From Rhodanobacteraceae bacterium (GTDB lineage Bacteria; Pseudomonadota; Gammaproteobacteria; Xanthomonadales; SZUA-5): DNA of 13,493 bases. Position numbers and translations under genes: made by a program. How positions within the stretch are numbered: position 1 is the stretch's first letter; each line of letters starts with the position of its first letter. The notes under the pieces were generated by a model. It saw only the letters and a program-made list of their open reading frames with translations, was not told the DNA's origin and made no database searches. This document shows positions 6,732 through 13,493 of the stretch, one piece after another. Location of the stretch: the NCBI GenBank assembly GCA_003233535.1, contig QIMA01000385.1:1-13493 (forward strand), in the 5' to 3' direction.

Positions 6732-8168
6732 CTATCGCCAAGCAAGCAGGCAAAGCGCCACGAGCGGGCCCCAGCCGAGTCCCAGAGCGATCTGCGCTAG
6801 CCCGTTTAAGCCCAAGACAAATTTTAGATCGCCAGGCGCGCTGTACTCGATTTCTCGTGTAGGCGCGTCGAAGTACATCACCTTAATCACGCGCAGATAG
6901 TAGAAGGCGCCAATCACCGCGCAAACGGCGGCTACGACTGCTAGCCACAGGTAGCCTGCTAGTACAGCGTTTTGCAGGACCAACAGCTTGGAGAAGAAGC
7001 CTACCAGCGGTGGAATGCCTGCCAGGGATGCCATCAACAGCAGCATGATGAATGCCAACCAGGGGTGGCGCTGATTCAGGCCTTTGTAATCGTCTATTTG
7101 ATCTGCGGCAAAGCCCTGTCTGGACAGAGCGATAATCACGCCGAACGCGCCCGCGGTCATCAAGGCATAGGTGAGTGCGTAGAAGGTCGCGGCAGCGTAG
7201 CCATCCGCGGTACCGCCTAGGAGTGCGAGGAACAGGAAGCCAACGTGCGAGATCGTCGAATACGCCAACATGCGCTTGAGATTGGTTTGCGCAATGGCCG
7301 CGAAATTACCGAGTAGCAGCGACAACAGCGCGAGCAGTGCCAAAATCTCGGTCCAATCGGCACTCAACGACGGCAGGGCGCCGGGCAGCAGGCGGTAAGC
7401 CATACCAATTGCCGCGATCTTGGGTGCAGTGGCGATGAAGACGGTCGATGCGGTCGGGGCCCCGTGATAGACGTCCGGGATCCACATGTGGAATGGAACC
7501 GCGCCAAACTTGAAAGCGAGGCCGACAATAACAAAGGTCAGTGCGAACGCCAGTACCGCCTTGGACTGACCATAGGCGACCGCGGTAGCGATTTCGTCGA
7601 TCTGCAGGCTGCCACTGATGCCGTACAAGATGGACATGCCATACAGCAGCAGGCCGGAGGCTATTGCACCGACAACGAAGTACTTCATCGCCGCTTCTGA
7701 GGCGATTGGTGAATCCCTGTCTAAAGCGACTAGCGCATAGCCAGACAGCGCCAGCAACTCCAATCCCAAATAGAGCATGATGAAATTGGTGCTGGAAACG
7801 AGCAGAAACATGCCCAGCACAGCGAACAGAACCAGCAGATAGAACTCGCCGACGAACAGCTTATGTGTGCGCAGGCTGTGCTTGGCATAGGTCAGCACGA
7901 TTGCGGTGATCATCAAAATGAACACCTTGAGCAAGTCGCCGATGCTGTCACGCACCATCAGCCCGCCCAGGATCTCGGTGGACTGCCCTGCCTCAAAACC
8001 GCGAATGCAGGCGACGCCGGTCAGGACCAAGCCGACAATGCTGATGCCGTGCAAAATGCCGCGGCGACGTTCGTCCACATACAAATCGGTCAGCATCACC
8101 AAAATGATGAACGCCAGCAGTATTAGCTCCGGGAGGATTGGTGCTAGATCAGCGAATGACTCGATCAT
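6732..8168 (-). CDS. nuoN: NADH-quinone oxidoreductase subunit N
   Basis: NuoN is one of the three antiporter-like proton-pumping subunits of the complex I membrane arm, next to NuoK. The 478 residues are almost wholly hydrophobic, in keeping with about 14 membrane helices, and match the usual family length. The conserved charged residues of the proton path are present: Glu137 in GLELLALSGYALVA, Lys220 in the FKFGAVPFHMWIPD segment, Lys250 in TAPKIAAIG and Lys394 in FFSKLLVL. The ATG lies 28 bases after the nuoM stop, with a weak CCAGG upstream. It is the last nuo gene. The nuo cluster sits directly before the tRNA and rimP operon, an arrangement I associate with Xanthomonadales. Confidence 0.97.
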   Translation of the reverse strand: MIESFADLAPILPELILLAFIILVMLTDLYVDERRRGILHGISIVGLVLTGVACIRGFEAGQSTEILGGLMVRDSIGDLLKVFILMITAIVLTYAKHSLRTHKLFVGEFYLLVLFAVLGMFLLVSSTNFIMLYLGLELLALSGYALVALDRDSPIASEAAMKYFVVGAIASGLLLYGMSILYGISGSLQIDEIATAVAYGQSKAVLAFALTFVIVGLAFKFGAVPFHMWIPDVYHGAPTASTVFIATAPKIAAIGMAYRLLPGALPSLSADWTEILALLALLSLLLGNFAAIAQTNLKRMLAYSTISHVGFLFLALLGGTADGYAAATFYALTYALMTAGAFGVIIALSRQGFAADQIDDYKGLNQRHPWLAFIMLLLMASLAGIPPLVGFFSKLLVLQNAVLAGYLWLAVVAAVCAVIGAFYYLRVIKVMYFDAPTREIEYSAPGDLKFVLGLNGLAQIALGLGWGPLVALCLLAWR

Positions 8169-8196
8169 GGATTTAAACCTGGATTAGGCTGCTGGT

Positions 8197-9756
8197 TCAG
8201 GGCGACGGTGCAAGCGCGGGTTTGATCGTGCGCGGTACTTTGTTGATCGTCATTTGATGCGCGAGCTGCTCGACGCTCGGCTGCATTACGTCGATCAACG
8301 GTTTCGGCCATAAACCGATTAGCAGCACCATGCCTGCCAAACTGCCTAGGACTACGGTTTCGCGGAAGTTGATGTCTTTCAACTGCTCTACGTTTTGGTT
8401 GGCAACTTCGCCGAAGAAAACGCGTTTGACCATCCACAGGGTATAGGCCGCACCCAGGATCAGGGTCAGGGCCGCACCTGCAGCTACCCAGCCATTGGCT
8501 TGGTAGGTGGCCAAGATCACCATGAACTCGCCAACAAAACCCGATGTGCCCGGCAAGCCGCTGTTCGCCATTGCAAAAAAGACCATCAGCGCAGCGAACC
8601 AGGGCATGGTGTTAGTCACACCGCCGTAGGCGCTAATCTCGCGACTGTGGACGCGGTCATAGAGCACGCCGACGCCAGCAAACATCGCCGCCGAGATGAA
8701 GCCGTGCGAGATCATTTGCACCATGGCGCCTTGTATAGCCAGATGCGCAGCGTCCAGCGTAGTTCTGCCAAAGGCCAAAGCGATAGCAATAAATAGGCCG
8801 AGCGTGACGAAGCCCATGTGCGAGATGGAAGAATAGGCGATCAGCTTCTTCATATCTTGCTGGGCCAGGGCCACCAAACCGATGTAAATCACCGCGATTA
8901 GTGACAAGGCGACCATCAGCCAAGCCAGATCTGCCGATGCGTCTGGCGTCACCGGCAGCGAAAAGCGGATAAACCCGTAGCCGCCTATTTTCAGCATGAT
9001 CGCCGCCAGCACCATGGAACCGCCGGTTGGCGCCTCGACATGCGCGTCCGGTAGCCAAGTATGCACCGGGAACATCGGGATCTTTACCGCGAAGGCCATC
9101 AAGAACGCGAAGAACAGCCAAACTTGCGCCGACATCGTCAGCGGCATGGACTGAAAACTGCTGATGGCGAAGCTCGGATCACCCGTCGCTACCGTCTGCA
9201 GGTAGAGATAAATTAACCCGACCAGCATGAACACCGAGCCCAGGAAGGTGTAGAGGAAGAACTTGATCGTGGCGTAAACGCGATTCGGTCCACCCCAGAT
9301 GCCAATGATCAAGAACATCGGGATCAACATGGCTTCGAAGAAGACGTAGAACAGCATCGCGTCCATCGCGCAGAACACGCCGATCATGAAGCCTTCCAGG
9401 ATCAGCATGACGCCAAAGTACTGAGCGACGAGTTTGTCGATGACTTCCCAGGCTGAGATCAGCACCAGCACGGTGATCATCGCCGTGAGAATGACCAGCG
9501 GCAACGCAAAGCCGTCTACACCGAGCGTGTAGCGAATATGGAAGGCCTCAATCCACGCATAGTCTTCGACGAACTGCATGGTCGCTATGCTGGCGTCGAA
9601 TCCCGTCCAAAGCGGAATGCAAAGGGCCAGCGTGAGTATTGAGGTCGCCAGCGCTAGCCACTTCGCTAAACCATGGCGTTGCTCGCCACAGGCCACAGTC
9701 AGCACGCCGCCGATGATGGGGATAAAAATGAGTAGGGTGAGCAGACTCTGGCTCAT
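8197..9756 (-). CDS. nuoM: NADH-quinone oxidoreductase subunit M
   Basis: NuoM is the middle antiporter-like subunit of the proton-pumping arm. The 519-residue product is a chain of membrane helices with the family motifs MLFYVFFEAMLIPMF (its Glu141 is the essential glutamate of helix 5), AVKIPMFPVHTWLPDAHVE with the helix 7 lysine, MLKIGGYGFIRF with the helix 8 lysine, and GLPGTSGFVGEFMV with the helix 12 glutamate. All charged positions of the proton channel are thus kept. Two ATGs compete: the one at 9754-9756 is preferred because AAGGA sits five bases before it, while the one at 9760-9762 overlaps that ribosome site and would add only two residues. It follows nuoL by 21 bases. Confidence 0.96.
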   Translation of the reverse strand: MSQSLLTLLIFIPIIGGVLTVACGEQRHGLAKWLALATSILTLALCIPLWTGFDASIATMQFVEDYAWIEAFHIRYTLGVDGFALPLVILTAMITVLVLISAWEVIDKLVAQYFGVMLILEGFMIGVFCAMDAMLFYVFFEAMLIPMFLIIGIWGGPNRVYATIKFFLYTFLGSVFMLVGLIYLYLQTVATGDPSFAISSFQSMPLTMSAQVWLFFAFLMAFAVKIPMFPVHTWLPDAHVEAPTGGSMVLAAIMLKIGGYGFIRFSLPVTPDASADLAWLMVALSLIAVIYIGLVALAQQDMKKLIAYSSISHMGFVTLGLFIAIALAFGRTTLDAAHLAIQGAMVQMISHGFISAAMFAGVGVLYDRVHSREISAYGGVTNTMPWFAALMVFFAMANSGLPGTSGFVGEFMVILATYQANGWVAAGAALTLILGAAYTLWMVKRVFFGEVANQNVEQLKDINFRETVVLGSLAGMVLLIGLWPKPLIDVMQPSVEQLAHQMTINKVPRTIKPALAPSP

Positions 9757-9761
9757 GGGCA

Positions 9762-9766
9762 TCCTT
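9762..9766 (-). promoter_or_regulatory. ribosome binding site of nuoM
   Basis: AAGGA on the minus strand is spaced five bases from the ATG at 9754-9756. It overlaps the upstream ATG at 9760-9762, which makes that ATG an unlikely start. Confidence 0.7.
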
Positions 9767-9777
9767 CCCTGGTCGGC

Positions 9778-11793
9778 TCAGCGGGCAAAGGCGAAGGCCG
9801 CCATTATCACGATCAAACCAATGATCATGACAAAGGCGTAGTGATAAAGCAGGCCGGACTGCATGCGGCGTACAACCAGCGCGAGTCGTTTAATAGTGTT
9901 GGCCGTTCCATTGACCAACACACCGTCGATCAGGCCCTGATCAGTCCAGCGCCACAAGAAACGTCCTAATCCAACGCTGCCGCTGGCAAAAACTTTCTGA
10001 TTGAAAGCGTCGAACCCGTACTTGTAGTCCAGTATCGCCCAGGCCCAATGCAGTTTGGTCTTGATCTTGCCCGGGAGCTCCGGTTTGATCAGGTACAAAT
10101 ATGTCGCGGACGCGAAGCCGAGAACCAATAAACCAAACACCGGCGTCATCAATCCGTGCAGCGCCATTGCTCCCGGACCATGGAACTGCTCGCCGATTTT
10201 GGCAACGACATCGTTAGCCGGGTTCACCGTAATTGCGCCGGCGAAAAAATCGCCGAAAACGAGTGGTTGCACCGCCCAGTAGCCAATCAATAGCGATGGA
10301 ATAGCCAATGCGATTAGCGGCACGGTGATAACCCAGCCGGGTTCCTTGGGCGGGTGATTGGCGTCAACCACATGGTGGTGCTCATCGTGCTCGCCATGAT
10401 GATCATCTTTCGCGCCATCTTCCCAACGCGCCTTACCGTGGAATACTAGGTAAAGCATGCGGAACGAGTAAAACGCAGTGACGAATACGCCCAGCAGTAC
10501 GCAGATGTAGGCAAAGCCCGAACCCGTACGAGTCGATGCATGCACCGCTTCGATGATCAGGTCCTTGGAGTAGAAGCCTGAAGTTAGCGGTGTGCCGACT
10601 AGGACCAGCGTGCCTACCCAAGCTGTGATCCAGGTAATCGGCGTGAACTTGCGCAATCCGCCCATTTTGCGCAGATCCTGCTGGTGGTGCATGGCGATGA
10701 TTACCGCGCCTGCGCCGAGGAACAGCAGTGCTTTGAAGAAGGCGTGCGTGGCCAAATGGAATATGGCTACCGAGTAAGCGCTCGCGCCCAGAGCGACGGT
10801 CATATAGCCGAGCTGGGACAGCGTCGAGTACGCCACTACACGCTTGATGTCGTTTTGAACGATACCAACCAGCCCCATGAAGAAGGCGGTTATTGCACCA
10901 ATGATCATGACCACGCTGAGCGCGGCGTCTGACATTTCAAACAGTGGCGACATCCGCGCGACCATGAAGATGCCGGCGGTGACCATAGTCGCCGCGTGAA
11001 TCAGGGCGGAGATTGGCGTCGGGCCTTCCATCGAGTCGGGTAGCCACACGTGCAGCGGGACCTGTGCGCTTTTACCCATTGCGCCTACAAACAGCAGCAG
11101 GCAAATAGCGGTGACGACCTCGATTTGATAGCCGCCAAAGCCGACGTCCATGGTTTGGCCGTTCAGCGTACTGGCCCGGGCGAAGGCGGTGGCGTAGTCC
11201 AGCGTGCCCAAGTAAGCCAGCACGCCGGCGATACCGAGCAGGAAGCCAAAGTCACCGATCCGATTGACCAAGAAGGCTTTCAGATTGGCGAAGATCGCGG
11301 TTGGCTTCTTGTACCAAAAACCGATCAGCAAATAAGAGACCAAGCCAACCAATTCCCAGCCGAAGAACAGCTGCAGGAAGTTGTTACTCATCACCAGCAT
11401 CAGCATCGCGAAGGTGAACAGGGCGATGTAGGCGAAGAAGCGCTGATAACCGGGATCGTCGCGCATGTAGCCGATGGTGTAGACGTGAACCATCAGCGAG
11501 ACAAAGGTAACTACGACCATCATCAGCGCAGTTAGGCGATCAACCAAAAAGCCCACTTGCGCGCTGATGTCGCCAATCTCCATCCACGTATAGATGTTCA
11601 TATTGACGGGATCGACCGCATCCAATGCCAGCAGCTTGAATACGTATAGCGACAACACGCAGCTGATCCCAACGCCAGCAATCGTTGCCAAGTGCGAGCC
11701 AACGCGCCCAATCTGGCGTCCAAACAAGCCCGCCAAACAGGCGCCGCCCAACGGGGCCAAGGCGATCCACAGCAGCAGTCCTTTAGTGATCAC
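9778..11793 (-). CDS. nuoL: NADH-quinone oxidoreductase subunit L
   Basis: NuoL is the distal antiporter-like pump of complex I, with a long amphipathic helix that runs along the membrane arm. The 671 residues fit the family, and the proton-path residues are visible: Glu147 in FFGWELVGLVSY, Lys241 in AMGKSAQVPLHVWLPDSMEG, His266 in ALIHAATMVTAGIF, Lys354 in HAFFKALLFL and Lys410 in SGFYSKDLI. The C-terminal part (about 545-671) contains the lateral helix and last membrane helix. A loop near 460-480 is rich in His and acidic residues. The frame opens with TTG at 11802, overlapping the nuoK stop, but AAGGG touches that TTG directly, so GTG at 11791-11793, nine bases from AAGGG, is preferred; the difference is three residues. 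Confidence 0.95.
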   Translation of the reverse strand: MITKGLLLWIALAPLGGACLAGLFGRQIGRVGSHLATIAGVGISCVLSLYVFKLLALDAVDPVNMNIYTWMEIGDISAQVGFLVDRLTALMMVVVTFVSLMVHVYTIGYMRDDPGYQRFFAYIALFTFAMLMLVMSNNFLQLFFGWELVGLVSYLLIGFWYKKPTAIFANLKAFLVNRIGDFGFLLGIAGVLAYLGTLDYATAFARASTLNGQTMDVGFGGYQIEVVTAICLLLFVGAMGKSAQVPLHVWLPDSMEGPTPISALIHAATMVTAGIFMVARMSPLFEMSDAALSVVMIIGAITAFFMGLVGIVQNDIKRVVAYSTLSQLGYMTVALGASAYSVAIFHLATHAFFKALLFLGAGAVIIAMHHQQDLRKMGGLRKFTPITWITAWVGTLVLVGTPLTSGFYSKDLIIEAVHASTRTGSGFAYICVLLGVFVTAFYSFRMLYLVFHGKARWEDGAKDDHHGEHDEHHHVVDANHPPKEPGWVITVPLIALAIPSLLIGYWAVQPLVFGDFFAGAITVNPANDVVAKIGEQFHGPGAMALHGLMTPVFGLLVLGFASATYLYLIKPELPGKIKTKLHWAWAILDYKYGFDAFNQKVFASGSVGLGRFLWRWTDQGLIDGVLVNGTANTIKRLALVVRRMQSGLLYHYAFVMIIGLIVIMAAFAFAR

Positions 11794-11798
11794 TGGCG

Positions 11799-12113
11799 TC
11801 AACCCTTCAGACTGTCGAGTTCTTCGACGTTGATAGTGCCTCGGCTGCGGAACAGCACGACCAATATGGCCAATCCGATTGCCGCTTCAGCCGCGGCGAC
11901 CGTGAGGATGAAAAATACGAATACCTGACCCGATGCGTCGCCTAGATAGCGCGAAAAGGCAATAAAATTCGTGTTTACAGCTAGCAGCATCAATTCGATT
12001 GACATGAGCAAGATGATCACGTTTTTTCGGTTGATGAAGATGCCTGCCAGGGCAATGCAAAACAGCATGGCGCTGACCGTTAGGAAGTGCGATAGGGGAA
12101 TGCTACTCGTCAT
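11799..12113 (-). CDS. nuoK: NADH-quinone oxidoreductase subunit K
   Basis: NuoK (the ND4L homologue) is a small three-helix subunit of the membrane arm that links the quinone-site proton path to NuoN. The 104-residue protein begins [11 protein letters not shown] and has the strongly conserved [20 protein letters not shown] with Glu40 (equivalent to Glu36 in E. coli) and [13 protein letters not shown] with Glu76 (equivalent to Glu72), both needed for proton transfer. The ATG shares one base with the nuoJ stop (TGATG), and AAGGTGG lies upstream within nuoJ, so translation is probably coupled to nuoJ. Confidence 0.97.
   Translation of the reverse strand: MTSSIPLSHFLTVSAMLFCIALAGIFINRKNVIILLMSIELMLLAVNTNFIAFSRYLGDASGQVFVFFILTVAAAEAAIGLAILVVLFRSRGTINVEELDSLKG
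11803..11807 (-). promoter_or_regulatory. ribosome binding site of nuoL
   Basis: AAGGG on the minus strand, inside the 3' end of nuoK, is directly adjacent to the TTG at 11800-11802 and nine bases from the GTG at 11791-11793. The spacing favours GTG as the nuoL start. Confidence 0.55.
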
Positions 12114-12724
12114 CAGCTGTCCACCTTTGAGCCTTCAGAGGGCATTTTCACTAAGCGCACGCGATCCGATCGCTTTACCGCAATTTGCGCGGCGATGTCC
12201 TGGGTGCGCACGCCCGTTCGCTTACGCAGCGTCAGCGCAACGGCGGCGATTACGGCCACGGTTAACACGAGTGCCGCAACCTCCACCGCAATCAGATATT
12301 CGGTAAAGAGCAGTTGCGCCAATTCCTCGGTGTTGCTGTAGCCAGCGGGTAGTTCAGCTGGGCCAGCGAACTTGTCGGTGCCAAAGTTGCGGGCTCCCAG
12401 GACCGCGATCATTTGCGCTGCCATAACTGCGGCCACGAGCAGGCCCGCAGGCAGGTAGCGAGCGAAACCCTGCTTGAGGTGCTCAGTGTTGACGTCCAGC
12501 ATCATCACCACGAATAAGAACAGCACCATGACTGCGCCGACGTACACCAGGATCAAGGCGATACCTAGAAACTCGGCGCGCAGCAAAATCCACAGCTGTG
12601 CGGCGGTGAAGAAGGTCAACACCAGCAACAACGCGGCATGCACCGAATTCTTGACGCTGATCACGCCCAGGGCACTAGCCAACAGCACCGTAGAAATTAC
12701 GTAAAACAAGATCTGCTCGACCAT
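12113..12724 (-). CDS. nuoJ: NADH-quinone oxidoreductase subunit J
   Basis: NuoJ (the ND6 homologue) is a five-helix membrane subunit at the junction of the quinone site and the proton-pumping arm. The 203 residues show the hallmark third helix [19 protein letters not shown] (56-74), which carries the pi-bulge tyrosine (Tyr61). Earlier helices cover about 4-24 and 28-48; later ones cover about 91-110 and 145-166. A basic cytoplasmic tail of about 35 residues follows. The start is five bases after nuoI, with AAGGG only two bases before the ATG, a tight but usable spacing. The stop overlaps the nuoK start by one base. Confidence 0.96.
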   Translation of the reverse strand: MVEQILFYVISTVLLASALGVISVKNSVHAALLLVLTFFTAAQLWILLRAEFLGIALILVYVGAVMVLFLFVVMMLDVNTEHLKQGFARYLPAGLLVAAVMAAQMIAVLGARNFGTDKFAGPAELPAGYSNTEELAQLLFTEYLIAVEVAALVLTVAVIAAVALTLRKRTGVRTQDIAAQIAVKRSDRVRLVKMPSEGSKVDS

Positions 12725-12729
12725 GACCC

Positions 12730-13224
12730 TTACCGGTAAGGCGCGTCCTGCGCGCGGGCAGCAGCGATTTCTTTCTCGAAGCGATCACCAATAGCCAGCA
12801 GCTGTGACTTAGTGACGATGTTTTCGCCTCGACGCTCAAAGTGGTATTCCAAAATATCCGTCTCGACGATGGAATCGACGGGACAGGACTCCTCGCAAAA
12901 GCCACAGAAGATGCACTTAAACAAGTCGATGTCATAGCGGGTGGTCCGGCGGCTGCCGTCCTCGCGCTGCTCCGAATCGATCGTAATTGCCAGGGCAGGG
13001 CACACCGCTTCGCAAAGCTTGCAGGCAATGCAGCGCTCTTCGCCATTGGGATAACGGCGCAGCGCATGCAGGCCGCGAAAGCGCGGGCTCTTCGGGTACT
13101 TCTCTTCCGGGTAATTCACCGTGTATTTGGGTCTGAACATATAGCGCAGAGTGACCGTTAAGCCCTTCGCCAACTCGCGCAGCATGAGTGAATTGAAATA
13201 GCGTGTAATTGAGCTCATTGCCAT
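12730..13224 (-). CDS. nuoI: NADH-quinone oxidoreductase subunit I (two 4Fe-4S clusters)
   Basis: NuoI (the TYKY homologue) carries iron-sulphur clusters N6a and N6b, which pass electrons from the NuoG part towards N2 and quinone. The 164 residues contain two CxxCxxCxxxCP motifs: Cys65, 68, 71 and 75 in [12 protein letters not shown] and Cys104, 107, 110 and 114 in [12 protein letters not shown]. They also contain the family segment [19 protein letters not shown] (47-65). An amphipathic N-terminal helix (about 8-30) rests on the membrane. The frame is open upstream to 13281 inside nuoH; the ATG at 13222-13224 is chosen because it shares one base with the nuoH stop (TGATG) and follows GGAG by four bases. 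A second ATG at 13216-13218 is also possible. Confidence 0.96.
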   Translation of the reverse strand: MAMSSITRYFNSLMLRELAKGLTVTLRYMFRPKYTVNYPEEKYPKSPRFRGLHALRRYPNGEERCIACKLCEAVCPALAITIDSEQREDGSRRTTRYDIDLFKCIFCGFCEESCPVDSIVETDILEYHFERRGENIVTKSQLLAIGDRFEKEIAAARAQDAPYR

Positions 13225-13493
13225 CAAGCTCCGCGAGTGGCCAGACCGAAGTGGAACAGCAGCGCTGCCACAACAATCCATGCCATGGTGATGGGAATGA
13301 ACACCTTCCAGCCTAAGCGCATGATTTGGTCATAGCGATAGCGTGGGAAGGTGGCGCGGAACCACAGGAAGCAGAACATGAAAAATGCCGCTTTTAGGAA
13401 CAGCCAGTGAGCACCTGATTCGCCTAGTATCCCTCCTATCCAGCCCTGGAAGGGCGAGAGCCAACCGCCGAAGAACAGCAGTGCGGTGAGGAA
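13224..13493 (-). CDS. nuoH: NADH-quinone oxidoreductase subunit H, C-terminal part
   Basis: Only the last 89 residues are present; the 5' part lies beyond the window. NuoH (the ND1 homologue) is the membrane subunit that forms much of the quinone-binding channel at the joint between the peripheral and membrane arms. The fragment has [20 protein letters not shown] (about 42-61), the highly conserved cytoplasmic loop that precedes the last helix, followed by [19 protein letters not shown] (62-80) and a short tail ending TRGA. The frame runs without interruption to the window edge, so the gene looks intact as far as it can be read. Its stop overlaps the nuoI start by one base. Confidence 0.96.
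   Translation of the reverse strand, partial: FLTALLFFGGWLSPFQGWIGGILGESGAHWLFLKAAFFMFCFLWFRATFPRYRYDQIMRLGWKVFIPITMAWIVVAALLFHFGLATRGA

Noticed and set aside
11050..11535. 161-codon plus-strand open frame opposite nuoL
   Set aside because: It lies wholly antisense to a clearly conserved gene. Its Gln/His/Asp-rich composition is what reversed hydrophobic codons produce, and it has no ribosome site and no family resemblance.
13225..13281. 19-residue N-terminal extension of NuoI
   Set aside because: It is the nuoH coding sequence read in another frame; the overlapping TGATG and GGAG indicate the start at 13224.

Overview
The window is a stretch of conserved bacterial core genome, and every supported gene lies on the minus strand. 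Transcription therefore runs from high to low coordinates. The gene content and order suggest a gammaproteobacterium, most likely of the Xanthomonadales (Lysobacterales) type. Three things point that way: a 14-subunit-style nuo operon directly upstream of an initiator tRNA and rimP-nusA-infB-rbfA-truB; a zinc-independent (C-minus) ribosomal protein L36 very close to the Xanthomonas form as I remember it; and moderately high GC. This placement is inferred from recalled gene order and protein similarity, not from a search.

Layout in the direction of transcription: (1) positions 13493 to 6732 carry the distal half of the operon for NADH:quinone oxidoreductase (complex I), namely nuoH (3' part only), nuoI, nuoJ, nuoK, nuoL, nuoM and nuoN. 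The genes are tightly packed, with one-base TGATG overlaps at nuoH/nuoI and nuoJ/nuoK. They supply the quinone-site subunit H, the two-cluster ferredoxin-like subunit I and the proton-pumping membrane arm J, K, L, M and N. (2) Positions 6664 to 6511 hold an initiator tRNA-fMet with a clear sigma-70 promoter and its own intrinsic terminator. (3) Positions 6495 to 6394 form a structured leader ending in a second terminator-like hairpin just before rimP, which looks like a transcription attenuator. (4) Positions 6361 to 368 hold rimP, nusA, infB, rbfA and truB, the classic operon joining ribosome maturation, transcription elongation/termination, translation initiation and tRNA modification. A perfect 10-bp hairpin separates infB from rbfA. 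(5) Positions 355 to 128 hold rpmJ (L36), with its own good promoter and a strong terminator, where many gammaproteobacteria have rpsO-pnp. (6) Positions 1 to 127 show no gene I can support.

The genes form two functional blocks, respiration and gene expression, separated by a short regulatory island around the initiator tRNA. I see no mobile element, CRISPR array, phage gene or unfamiliar protein family. The observations most worth a second look are small: the U1/U72 pair in the initiator tRNA, the dyad symmetries around its promoter, the tandem terminator and leader in front of rimP, the infB-rbfA hairpin, and the replacement of rpsO by an independently transcribed C-minus rpmJ.
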